From assembly GCF_012489685.1 (NCBI RefSeq), contig NC_080043.1, positions 12,022,223 through 12,086,222 on the forward strand: a stretch of 64,000 nucleotides of DNA, in the 5' to 3' direction. The translations under genes were made by a program, and so were the position numbers. Position 1 is the stretch's first letter. The number at the start of each line of letters is the position of its first letter. Below the pieces are notes generated by a model, which was not told the DNA's origin, ran no database searches, and saw nothing but the letters and a program-made list of their open reading frames with translations. This DNA is from Lotus japonicus (Eukaryota; Streptophyta; Magnoliopsida; Fabales; Fabaceae). Shown piece after piece: positions 46,641-58,260 of this stretch.

Positions 46641-48518
46641 TCATCAAACTATATATGAGAGTCTCATATTCCACTGCCCTACTCTAACAAAACATACATC
46701 TAGGAGTTGATAGTAGACAAATATGTGTGTTATAATCTCTTAATTTTACTTTGACTGAACTCATTTATCTTACTCTGACTCCTGGCTTCTTGCCATTCTT
46801 CAACTCATCAAAATTGTCATGGTTTCAGCATAAAAAGACATTGCATAAATTCCGTTCGTGTTAATGTCTAACAGGATAGTTTGTCCTATTGTGCATATCT
46901 GATCTTGTCATTGACTGACTAACATATCATTCCAGTTAGTGCTCACTGATAATTTCCATCACATTTTAGACATTTATGCTATAAATAACCCTTGTTTCTT
47001 TTCCATGTTATTCCCTTTTGAATACCAAATAAGGTGTGAAGACAAACTTTAATTAATGAATATACAAACTGATTAGTTGTTAGAACTTTCAAGAGATCTT
47101 AACTAGAACCATAATGTGCCTAAATAATATTTAAAATACTAGCTACATCCTGGAATTGCATATATTTTACTAATTGGATTAAGACACCTTTCTATGTAAT
47201 ATCCATTCATTTTTCTCTCACAAAATCCTTTCTCTTCACTCAATCTAATGTATATTTTTGCACTTGAAGCCTAGTTACTAGTACCTCTGCCTAGTGCCAA
47301 ATTGTGACATAGGAAACTGATATTTTGACCAGAAAAGAGGGAAATAAATTAATGGTTTTCTGATCCCCTTTTGCAGTTGAAACATCCAATTATGGATGAG
47401 TTGTGTATACAATATAGATAACAACTATAAAGTGTTAATTAATAGTGGCAAATTGGGTAATGGAAGACACAGAGTGGAGAGAAGCAGGCCATTGCTGGGG
47501 CATTATAAAAACATCACACGTCCGATTATATTATGATCCACATTAATATAATTCCAATCTAAGTGTTAGATCTCAGCAATTTTCTCGAGATGTTAAATGG
47601 ATCATAATAAAAATTAGAGTATAAAATAAATATCAATGGAGAAAGGTCAACGGTCAAAGATTTGCATTACTGTCTCCGTCTCCCACACATATGCATAGAC
47701 ATTAGAAACACACACAAACACACACTCAGTTGCAAATGACATTCCCCAAAACCCTCAAAACTCCACCAAGCACTATGCGTCCCACTTGGGTACGGGCCTA
47801 CCTGCTACCTTGGTGCACCCGCTTTCCCATAGTCATTAAACTAAACTAACTATTTATTGCTCCATATATGACTGTTTAATACATGTGTTTTATTTTCATA
47901 GGTATGATTGAACTTCTAATTTTTTTTAAGAGGATGAGGTGAACGACACACCTCAGAAGTTGCTTTGATGGATCAATTTATTCTCAATTTTTACTTACAT
48001 ATGTAATACTAATTCTTCTCCCGTTCTTGTATATATTAAAGTCATATGCATGCCTTTAGAACTTTTCAACCAAACAAATTATATATATTGTGATTATGAG
48101 TTCAAATCTCAATTCTTGTGAATAAAAAAATACTTATGTGTTTACCCCTACCGCTTATTATACTGACTGTGAGGCAAATGATTAGTCTCACAAGTCACAA
48201 CTACCAGTCATATGATACTTGGTTAAGAAAAAACAATTAATATTGAATTTTTTATTTAATTTAATACTAACTCAAATAACATTTTGATTATTATAATTTC
48301 TTTAATTAATACTTAAAATTCTTAATGGAAATTTTAATACCAATTTCATCTTAATTTGGTGATAAACAAGCTAAATACCCATAAAAATGAGGTTAGAAGA
48401 TCGAACCTAAAATCATTTATACAAACATGTAGTCTTACAAAAAATCTATTTCACTCAATAATCTTTCAGGTTTGGTTTTAGTGAAGTGTTGGTTGTAAGT
48501 AACTATATGTATCTCAAT
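46641..48518. other. Intergenic, no gene seen
   Basis: No long frames, no repeat ends. A short run of alternating CA/AC (47703-47730) is the only simple-sequence feature. Confidence 0.4.
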
Positions 48519-48521
48519 TAA

Positions 48522-49201
48522 GGCTATGTTTGACATGTTTAGCTGATAAGCTAGCTGAAAGCTGAAAAGCTAGCTGAAAGCTTATAAGCTAGCTGATAGC
48601 TGAAAGCTGATAAGCTAGCTGATAGCTGAAAGCTGAAAAGCTACGTGATTGAAACAAAAGTGTTTGGTAGAACTAGCTGTTAAACAAGCTGAAATTGTAA
48701 AATGACATAAAAGGACATACTTGTATAATTATTTTTATATTTAACATTACTTTATTTTCACATTAATACCAATATGATATTAATATTAAAATTATTATCA
48801 CTTTAAATATTTTTATTAGCTACAGTTATATATCATCTTAAAAATATAATATTTATTTTTATTTATTTTTATTAATATAATATTTATAATACTTGTGGTG
48901 CGCAGCGGTGTGGCGGGAATGGTAGCGGAAACTGCATACGTAAGTGTGAGGGGAAAATAAGTTTAGTGTTTTTATAAATATATAAGGGTAATGGTAGAAT
49001 TTTAATAAAATAATAAGGATAAAAATGAGAATAAATTTAATAAGCTATAAGCTACCTGAGATAGCTTATAGCTTAAAGCTTTAAGCTACTAAAATAAGCT
49101 CCTTCACCAAACACTTTTGAAGATCTTTTAAGCTAGTCAAATAAGCTTTAAGCTAGTCAAATAAGCTATAAACTAGCTGAAATGACATGTCAAACATAGC
49201 C
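48522..49201. mobile_element. Tourist/Harbinger-type MITE rich in AGCT words
   Basis: It begins GGCTATGTTTGACATGT and ends with the complement (ACATGTCAAACATAGCC). The 3-bp TAA flanks it (48519-48521 and 49202-49204). The outer 130 bp on the left contain at least six copies of AAGCTAGCTGA/AAGCTGA, and the right end has the complementary AGCTTTAAGCTAGTCAAAT series. A GC-rich insert with GGTGCGCAGCGGTGTGGCGG lies near 48900. Length 680 bp, no transposase. Confidence 0.78.
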
Positions 49202-49204
49202 TAA

Positions 49205-51059
49205 GAATTGGTTGGGTGTAATTCATCCTATTTGAGAAGGGTTATTTTAAAAGAAAATATTCTATCATTTGTAATTTCCAAATTAATTTAAAATTTAAAA
49301 AAACATCCACGTAAATGAGCAGTACACTTACTATTTTATTAAATTCCATATTAAAATGCGTAACATATCCTTGTCTTTTCAACATGTTCTTTATTTATAA
49401 TTCTTACTAATTTATTAGGTAAACTCAATAATATAATTGATAAGTTTTCCGATTCACAAAGAAATAATTTAATTGATAAAACAGTAATTATTATTTTTAC
49501 CCTGTGTTTGGATAGAGAATTTATTAAATTTTATTTTATAATAATTACTATTATTGTTATAAAATTTTAACTAATATTAATATAAGTCGGAAAAAAATAA
49601 CTTGTCTTCCAAAGTGAAATTCTAAAAGAAAGCAGGGGACATAATCTGCAAAGATTCAAGCGTGATACACATGTATGACTAAGATATGAAATAACTTGCT
49701 CCCCCAAGTAACTTTTGTCATTTTTGCATATCTGAATAATAACATTGTACTAAAATATCAGGTTACTCCTTGAAAGTAGGGTTGAGAATGTAGGCCAACT
49801 TGCCTTTCAACCTGCTCAAAGCAGACCAAGTAGAAGGTTCGCCATGCTGATTGAAAATCAGAGCCTCGGGAATTAGTCTTTTGGCTGTCAGCTATAGAGA
49901 TACCTTGGGAAACTAAAAGTAAATGGTCGATTTTTTTAGTAGATAGTAAAGGGTTGATTAAAAAAGTTGAAATAAATAATAAAAAAAGTTAAAATAAGTT
50001 AATAATTTATAAAGTTTAATGGATATGTATTTTCAGTGTGAAATAATTTTACACTGACAATTAATCATGATATGCCACGTAAGAGAAACAATAACTTTCA
50101 ATTTAAATTTTAAATAAAATAAAAACATGTTTTATAACTTTTTTTTTTGTTACAAATGAAAAACAATAAAAGAGAAGAAACTAAAGTAAAACATCCCGGG
50201 AAAAAAAGGGAATCACCACGGAGGGGGAATCCTCCAAACCTTCCCGTGCTAGCCAATGCATCTAAAACTATTTTGACCATAAATCAATTGTATTATGTAA
50301 CCAATTTTTTTTAATAAAATAAATAAAGAATTGTGAATCAGGCCTTTTTTTTTTTGAATAAATCAACGCTTCACAATAATAACTATTCCAGTTTCTTTTT
50401 TTTAAACCATTATTATCACAGACATTACTCTCATCATAAAATAAATAAAAATTATCCAGGAAAGGTGGGTCCTATTTAAATTTTCCTATTTTTAACATAT
50501 CTGATTGGTTTTAATATTATTGTTGGGATTATAGCCATCCGATCATATTACTGGTCGAGTTGACCTTTGACTTTATAGCGCCACGGGTGCGAGACACGTG
50601 ATGACTGCTTTGAGCAACAATCAAGATATCTAGAGTTCTTTTTTTTTTTTTGGAAACTCAAGATATCTAGAGTTGAAATTATTATTCAATTTTTTTATAT
50701 TTCACTCTTCAATAAATTTTTTATACAGAACATACGTATGTAGGAGAGATGACATCTATGAAATTGGGTATAAAATATAATTCAATCACTTTTTACATTA
50801 GAGATAAGTGAAGATTTTTTATTATTTTTAAAAGCATTATATCTGATAAGTTTTTTTTTTCACGGTTGAATGGATATTAATAAACGTTAAAAAACTGAAG
50901 CAAAAGGAACATCAAAAGACAAAGCTAGATCAGATTAATAGGATAATCCTCCATTTACACATGTTGGATAAAAAATCAGGAAATGTGTTGTCATGACGCT
51001 TAATATGAATAAAATCACTAGATAAAAAGCGGTAATGATAGTGGCAATGGTGGTGGCAC
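49205..51059. other. Intergenic, no gene seen
   Basis: AT-rich DNA. A GC-richer patch at 50190-50270 (CATCCCGGGAAAAAAAGGG, AATCCTCC) may be a short retroposon end. A TATTTTT-rich tract follows. No gene recognised. Confidence 0.35.
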
Positions 51060-51240
51060 AAACAATGTTTTAGGGTCGTGGTGGTCGGCGGTGAGTGGTG
51101 TTGATGAAGGCAGTGGAGTTGGTGGCGGCAATGGCTGTAATGATGATGGCAGCAACAACGATGATGACAATGATGACGGTAGTGACAACAATGGCGGCAA
51201 CAATAATAGTAGTAGTGATAGTAGATTAAATTATTTCAAG
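51060..51240 (+). repeat. Trinucleotide-biased low-complexity tract
   Basis: GGTGGC, GATGAT, AACAAC and ATGATGAC words dominate, giving repetitive Gly/Asp/Asn frames on one strand and Pro/Ser/Leu on the other. It is simple-sequence DNA rather than a gene. Confidence 0.6.
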
Positions 51241-51799
51241 TGGAGTGAATTGAAGATAAAACAATTAGAGTGGATTGATTGACATAAGCTTATAAAATAC
51301 AATCAACACCAAACAATGTATAAACTATTATATAAACTTATATTATCATGCATTCATACCTAATATAATACACTAAATAAATGATTTTAAGAGAGTAATG
51401 TACAAAGCTATACAAACAAGGAGACATTATTATAGTAGGACTAAAGAATTTCCCAAAATATGTAAGGATCTCTCGCCAGTCACCACTGCAGACATTGCCT
51501 CTTGATTCTAGGATATGTGGAGATTGATAGGATCTGCATTGTAACACTTTCTTTGTGAACGAAGATGACGTGGCAAATTGGAACATTTGATTAAATGGAT
51601 TGCCGAACGTTGACTTTTTTTTTTATTTGATTTTCTTTGATGATGAAAAATGCATGTCATTTTGAATATGTTTGAGTATTTGAGTTGCAACCTACATATG
51701 AGTATATATAATTTGAGTATTTTCTACTTTCAAGCAACAAACTGTGTATTATTATAATAAGAAGACGAGAAAGATTATTTTTCCAACAAAGAAATGGTC

Positions 51800-52690
51800 A
51801 AATACGCATGTCTTGTGCTGAAATTGTGATTATTGTTTTTGTTTCTCTTGCTGTTAAGCTAAAATTACGAGCACTACGACTCTCGACACCATGGTGCAAA
51901 GGTGAGTTCTCGACAACAAGGGTTATGGCGAAACCGGCAACTCAGCATACGGTGTCCCTCAAAGTCAAGTTAGTGAGAGCTATATCTCGACAAACTCAGC
52001 AGATGAAGAAATCTCGACCATCTTAACGGAAGAGGCAGTTACCGAGTAACAAGCAACTACAAGCACGTGCATATACCCACGATGCCACGAATAGCAACGG
52101 TTGCCCACGACTCAGAACCATCCACGCGGTAATAAAGTCACGTGCGCGAAGACCACCGGCTAAACGTGGGGCATGGCGCCAAAATTCAAAACCCACGAAG
52201 CCATCATCTATCCAAGAAAAACCGCCAAGAACGTGGGCAGGAACAACACTATAAATAGAAGAAGCAGCAGCAGAAAGAAGGGTTCCCAACTCAAGACTCT
52301 GAAAATTCACCAAAAGCTCTAAACGTCCGCATCAATGAGACTCAGAGAGCAAAACGTGATGATGGAGGAGTATGTTGCAGAACCAACACTTTAGTTTTCT
52401 TGCATTTAAGCTTGTTAATTCTCCAGTTCTTCTATGCATTTCCCTGTCGAGATCCTTATCTCTTGTAGTTTTTATGTTATTTTGATATATGTGATTTCTT
52501 TGTAATTGACCTGTGTTTAATGAAATTCAGTTCTGTTTAAACCAACTTGGTGTTGTCGAAAAAGCACTTACACACACAATACTTTGGCAAAGCGTTTTCT
52601 CAAAAGAACCCCGAATCTAAACTTTCTTTAGTCGAACTAAGAGGATATTTGTTTACCAAAAAAACCACGTAAACACTTGCTATGGTCAGA
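51800..52690 (+). repeat. Probable LTR remnant with promoter-like core
   Basis: A GC-richer body (52030-52260) leads to a TATA-like CACTATAAATAGAAG near 52249. About 280 bp later are TTAATGAAATTC and other U5-like words. It resembles a Gypsy-type LTR. I cannot identify its ends or flanking duplications. Confidence 0.35.
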
Positions 52691-53439
52691 TTTTTAAGAG
52701 GATTGTAGCAGAATGTTTCCGTCCAACATAGGAATTAGGAAGAAATGGTCAAATGAATATAAATGTTGTTTACTAGCTATGACAACCCTGACATATTGTG
52801 CATGCGTGCAGATTACAAACTGTGTCGTGATTGACTCTTTAACAACAAATTTGAACTTCTGAAGATATGTTAGGTACCGAATTTCAGAGTAGAGATCAAA
52901 GCTTCAACCGTTGCTTCCTCAATCTTCAATATCTCCCACATGTGTGTGTGGTTTAATTTCCCTTGCTTTTGTCTTAGACTTTTAGGACGAGATTTGATAC
53001 GATGTACTTCTATGTCATTATCATCAGATTCTTAATTTCACTTCTTGGGACCCCGGATCACGGGCAAAATAACAGACCCACCTTAATAGCTAATTAATAC
53101 GAGCTCAAGCTGCACACTTAAATTATATTCAAGGATGATGAGACCCTTTCACCGGGGAAGTTGGAATGCGGTAAATATCTTTCCCGGCCGCTTTTAAAAA
53201 CAAAGAGGTTCAATAATATTTCAGCTGACCTAAGATCTCATATTCAAATGATGAGTACTCTATGGATGGACTAGACGTTTAAACTAAGACTCATCGGTCT
53301 TGTGACGGCTCATTTAATAACAATTAAGCAAGCAAGCTATCAAAAGTCTTTCAACAAGGCTTCATAAAGACTTGTAGAGACATCTATGATGAACTTCGAG
53401 TCTATAAATACAAGTGTAGTTGTTCATTTACATAACTTT

Positions 53440-54180
53440 AGCTCATAATGCTATACTTTAGCTCTTCTTAGACTTTGTGATTCCCTCATTGTTCTCCCAC
53501 TGATTTGAGCGTCCGAGTGTCGTCTGCAAACACACCTCCGGCCAACCTTATCAACGCAACTCTGTCGCACAAGCGAGCCAGCCAAGGCCAAGAACCACCA
53601 TCGATGACAAGGAGATTCTAGCAATCTCATTTTCGGAAGAACATTTGGCCCTACTTGTGGAGAACGAAAAGATGCTACAAGCATATCCCTCAAGGAATTC
53701 AGTCTTTTCATCTCGGCAAAGATGGACATAAACGATCCATTTAAGGAACGGAGTGCGTCAACCGAACGAAAAGACGCTATATGCAATTAACTAAAAAATA
53801 CAATCTTTTTGTCTTGATGGAGAGGGACATAAGCGATCAATTACCATTTGAGTAAAAATACGATATAAGTAATCGACTCAAGAAATGCAGTATTTTCTTC
53901 TCAATGAAGAGAGACATAAGCGATCCATTTAAGGAACGCAGTCCATCATATGAGTGAAAAGACGCTATAAGAAACTCACTCAAGAAATACAGTCTTTTAT
54001 TTCATCTCAGCAAAGAAGGACATAAGCGATCCATTTAAAGAACGAAAAAAGAAACAAGCGATCCATGTAAGGAACGCTTTAAGCAATCCACTCAAGGAAT
54101 GCAATCTTTTCATCTCGGCGAAGAATGAAACAAGCGATCCATGTAAGGAGTTACGCCGTCCATGTAACTTGGTGAAGAAG
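53440..54180 (+). repeat. Degenerate ~100-bp tandem repeat array next to an LTR edge
   Basis: After an LTR-edge-like sequence (TTGAGCGTCCGAGTGTCGTC at 53507), units of about 85-105 bp repeat from about 53666: GAAAAGATGCTACAAGC / GAAAAGACGCTATATGC / AAAAATACGATATAAG / GAAAAGACGCTATAAG, each followed by CTCAAGGAATTCAGTC-like and GGACATAAGCGATCCATTTA-like words. About five units, ending near 54165. No protein frame persists through the units. Confidence 0.65.
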
Positions 54181-55327
54181 GGACTTAAAGCTCATCCGGA
54201 ACATTTAATACATTTTTCTAAAACTACCCCCATATTTAATATGAAAGAGATAGTATGACTTGGAAGAAAATTAAATTGCAGAGAGAAATTCATTGTAAAT
54301 CTAGGAAAGTTTATTTTTTTTACCAATTTATTAATAGCAACTACTTTACCTAATCCTAGAGAATTAGGTAAAAGTGACTTATAAATTTGTATGGATATAG
54401 AGTTTGTAATATTGTCAATTTTCGCTTTTGCTAAATTTGATTGGTTGACGGATTTTAAAGATTTGTCACGTCATACTCAATTTAATTAAATAAAAAATTT
54501 ATATTTCTCACATTTAAAAATTAAATATGATTGATTGATTGTTGATGTAAATAAACTTTACATCATCGGTGCATCAAACTTTTTCTCTTCATTTTAATTT
54601 ATTTTTGTACTCTACTTACTTTTATTTCCTAATTTAGCCACTAACTACGACCTTCGTTTGGGATTCTGATACCGATAGAGTACGTAGGTGAATCATATAC
54701 GACAATCATATGGGTGAGATATTCTCAGCTAATGGTCTATTTTTCTCTGCCCTCGCCTCTCAGTCATGCTTTGGTAGTTAACGAACTATGTGCATACCAG
54801 TTGTTTACAGCTAGCTCATATTCAAGAAAATCCTCATCTAATAAAACTTCTCTTGTCAGCAAACTCTTGTTTCTGTCTCTTTTCATGCAATGTGCATTAT
54901 ACACGATAACTATATATAACTAAATAATTAATTAATAACCGCATTTTACTTATGTGTATTAAACAAATAAATAAAAAGTTACATGGCATATTTTCCTATA
55001 TCATAATTCATCAATTTTAATTCAGATTTTATTACATGATTCAGATAGTAATTCATATATCATCGTTTCTCTTGTCTCTTGTCGTCAAACACCTTATAGG
55101 CTTATAAATTAACTGAGAGTCTTTTAATAAATGTTATGTAGACATTAACATGTTGACGTAGATAAAAAAATATGAATGTACCGGATTTATCCTCTTAGCT
55201 ATCTTGGCCCAAGACCCTGCATGTTATTGAATTTTTTCTGAGTTTAGAAACAAGTTTGAGTTTAAAATTAAAACTGATTTGATTAATAATATTTAAGCCC
55301 GGATGAAAGATAAACACTATCCCTCTA
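54181..55327. other. Intergenic, no gene seen
   Basis: AT-rich. Frames are short and not protein-like. Nothing else supported. Confidence 0.4.
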
Positions 55328-55343
55328 AACTCATCCCACAAAT

Positions 55344-55456
55344 GTCCCCGTATAATAATTCAATTGTTTGGAGCTGGGGACGTACAGGTTGGGTAGGGGG
55401 AGATCCATTGATCGATTTCTGGTGGGTATAACTTATCTTTTCGATGTAAAAAAAAA
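55344..55456 (+). mobile_element. Short retroposon with 16-bp target duplication
   Basis: A 113-bp insert ends in a run of A and is bracketed by the perfect 16-bp repeat AACTCATCCCACAAAT (55328-55343 and 55457-55472). The insert (GGGTAGGGGGAGATCCATTG and so on) has no pol III boxes, so it is most likely the 3' end of a 5'-truncated LINE, although a SINE fragment is possible. Confidence 0.75.
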
Positions 55457-55708
55457 AACTCATCCCACAAATATTTCTACTAGAAATGTATTTCACTTAT
55501 AATTAGATTGTAAAATTATATATCATACAAAATTTAGTGCAAATAATGTATGTGTGGCTTCTTTTAAAGTAATGATAATTATTTATAAGTTTTATGAGAT
55601 TCGAAAATGTCATTCAACTTGTCCCTTGAGCAAATTTGAAACTGTCCTTTTGTGACATATATGTTCATTCTCAAACTCGCTGGCACCTCATTGAGCCTAG
55701 CTAGATAC

Positions 55709-55971
55709 GGGAATTTGGTTTGGCACCCCACCTATTGGGTTTCGCACCCCACTTTATTAAAAACGGGAATTTAAATTCCGATTTTAATACGAAAAAAACG
55801 GAAATTAAAAAACCGTTATGTATTTTAGCATATGTGGCACATTTTCAACCGTTCATTGCATATAAAAAACAAATCGGAATTTTAAATTCCGTTTTGAAAA
55901 CGGAAATTAAATTTCCGTATTGAATACATGGGGTGCCAAACCCAATAGGTGGGGTGCCAAACCCAAATCCC
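55709..55971. mobile_element. Foldback MITE with perfect 9-bp duplication
   Basis: The left end GGGAATTTGGTTTGGCACCC and the complement of the right end (GGGATTTGGGTTTGGCACCC) match closely for about 45 bp, including CACCTATTGGGTTT. The 9-bp word GCTAGATAC flanks both sides (55700-55708 and 55972-55980), pointing to a Mutator-type origin. The centre has further inner inverted words (GGAATTTAAATTCCG, CGGAATTTTAAATTCCG), so the whole 263 bp can fold into a long hairpin. Confidence 0.85.
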
Positions 55972-56420
55972 GCTAGATACTTGTTTGGGTTTTAAAATTG
56001 GTCCGATCAATTTTTAGGACCGAATAAAAACCAAACATAATTCATTTCAGCCTGTCCCACGAACACCGATAAATAAAAGTATATCATTAAATGTAAAAAA
56101 TCATTAAATTTTAAATATGTCAATAAAATACAACTCTATAAATAAATGTGTTAAGTTACTTTACCTTTTAAAATGAATCTCCCACTTTAACCCAAAACCC
56201 ATATTACTCAAAGTAATAATGTGTGTGTTTTATCCATAAGAAAACAATAGGACATAGTAGTCAGCAGAAAATGAAAGCCATACACGTGTCCACCTAACAC
56301 ATTTGACATCCAGCTGGCCTGTTTCAACAAGAAACCTCACGGTACCTTCCATGCACTCGCACACTGTATCCCTTACCCTTCCCCCTCTTTCACTCTCTCT
56401 CTCGCGGTTCCTTTTGACTA

Positions 56421-56605
56421 GAGTAATGTTATATACACACCTCATTTTTTAAACACTCCATTTTCATATCTTTTTATTTCTATCTCTCTCATCTTATCAT
56501 CTATCACATCTCATATTTTATCTCTCTTACTTTTTCTTTTCTTCCTATCTCTCTCACTATTCCACATCTCCACCTCAAAAGAGAGGTGTGTATTAAACAT
56601 TACTC
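56421..56605. mobile_element. 185-bp MITE, 9-bp duplication
   Basis: Ends are GAGTAATGTTATATACACAC and the complement of GTGTGTATTAAACATTACTC. Flanks TTTTGACTA (56412-56420) and TTTTAACTA (56606-56614) match at 8 of 9 positions. The interior has TATCATCTATCACATCTC, as in the copy at 4762-4945. Confidence 0.75.
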
Positions 56606-56886
56606 TTTTAACTACGACAGCGTATCGCCGTTATTTTCTTTCGTTACCGGTAATCACAAGTTAACTAACCAATTAATTAGGTCACTGCCGGTATTTAACA
56701 AGACAACCTTCCACATCCTCGCTCCAAGCGCGCAGGTCATGGGTTTATTTAATCACCGTGTTTACCGGATTTTGCCGGTTAACCATTAATTTGTGCATGA
56801 AAATTAAATCAACGCCTTTGTTAAATCTTTCCAAATTGTTTCGCCGTTTTTCCCTTGTACGACATTCACACCCTCTTTGAATTTGG

Positions 56887-57050
56887 GTTTTAATGGATTC
56901 AACATTTTTTTCAGTGTTAAATTACTTCCGTAATTCTGATTTGAGTGTGGTGAAAGCCGAAGGTCTCCTTAAGAGTGCAGCTCCTAGGATTTGAACTCTC
57001 GAACCTATGAGTTCAAACAGTCACTTTTTACCACTACAACTGGCACCCGT
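56887..57050 (-). mobile_element. SINE, minus strand
   Basis: Read on the minus strand, a tRNA-like A box (GTTGTAGTGGTAAAAAGTG, about 57039-57022) is followed by a B box (GGTTCGAGAGTTCAAATCC, 57005-56987) and a tail ending near a short run of A (GAAAAAAATGTTG). Spacing fits a tRNA-derived SINE. Flanking duplications are not clear. Confidence 0.6.
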
Positions 57051-57957
57051 TGGTTGGGCTAAACATTTTTTAAATCCAAAATTGTTATACTTTATTTTAT
57101 TTTTTCCTTAAGAAAAGATTTGATAGAATTTTCGTGAAACAATTGAATTAGGATTGACCAATCCAACACGAGACAAGGGGATAATGCGATATGAGCTTGT
57201 CATTATTCCGTATTTTTATGATCATATTCAAGCTTTTAAGATATGGATTACTAGTAGTGTCCTATTAATTTCGCACTTCGATAATATAACTAGAAGGCAT
57301 TTCATTTCAATGTGACTCCATATATATGCATTTCTTTTGATGATGTTGTACTTAGATTCCATTCAATCTATACATGTCTATCTATCTATATAAAGTGGTT
57401 ATGGTCTTCACTCATGCTCAAATAATGAGCCAAGTCATTTCCGATTGAAATTGTGTTATTTCTTTTCAATTCCTCTTTCTTATTATATACTTTATTTTAA
57501 TTTTTTCAAACCTTTTATTTTTTTCCTTTTCTCCTTGCAAAGCAATTTCAAAGTCCTCCTTATCATACCTTAACAAGACCATAAATGCATGGAAATTGTA
57601 TGCTTAGGAAGGATATAAATGTTTAGAGTATCTCCACTCTCACCAATATCTATTACCATTGGAACATATTTTTAATTCCAACATGGCTAGTGAGAGTATG
57701 TGAGTGTAGATACTCAATTTAGTCATGAAAAGTGTGTTTACATTTATTATTGTTTAATGTAAAATGTTTAAATAAAACTTGCAAAAAATAAAATAATTTT
57801 TTATATAAACTTTTAAGAGTTGTTGGGTTGGAGTGAAAATTAATAAAAAGATATAGATGATGTGGTATTATTGAAAGTTATAAAAAGTAGAATGTAAATA
57901 CTTTAGTGAGTATCATGGTTAAAGATGCTCTTAGAACTTTAGATATAATAAAAAAAA
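57051..57957. other. Intergenic, upstream of GH3
   Basis: AT-rich and non-coding. It probably includes the distal GH3 promoter. No transposon ends or frames were found. Confidence 0.4.
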
Positions 57958-58057
57958 GTGATAGAAAACGGCTACATATTCCCCATTTTACCCTCAATTG
58001 TTGGTCATATTACCTCTCTAGTCCAAAATCTCAAGCACACCCAGCTTGACATGTGCC

Positions 58058-58065
58058 TATATATA
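58058..58065 (+). promoter_or_regulatory. TATA box of the GH3 gene
   Basis: TATATATA lies about 200 bp upstream of the GH3 start codon. It is followed by a pyrimidine-rich leader with a (CT)n run (58173-58189). A transcription start about 25-35 bp downstream would give a roughly 170-base leader. A TGTCTC word, the core of auxin-response elements, lies at 58149-58154 within that leader. Its role there is uncertain. Confidence 0.5.
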
Positions 58066-58260
58066 CCACCTTCTCTCATCTTTTCAACTCACGCCCAACA
58101 CACTCTCTCCTCCTTCTCCTTCCTAACAAGTTTCTCCATTAAGGTCATTGTCTCCTTCTTCATCTTCTTCTTCTCTCTCTCTCTCTCTCAATTTCTCTCT
58201 CTTGCACACGCAAAAGTCCTGATTCTCTGTGATCTTCTTCTCAAACAAACCACTTTCACC

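Noticed and set aside
51018..51203. Pro/Ser/Leu-rich minus-strand frame
   Set aside because: It is the complement of a trinucleotide-biased low-complexity tract.
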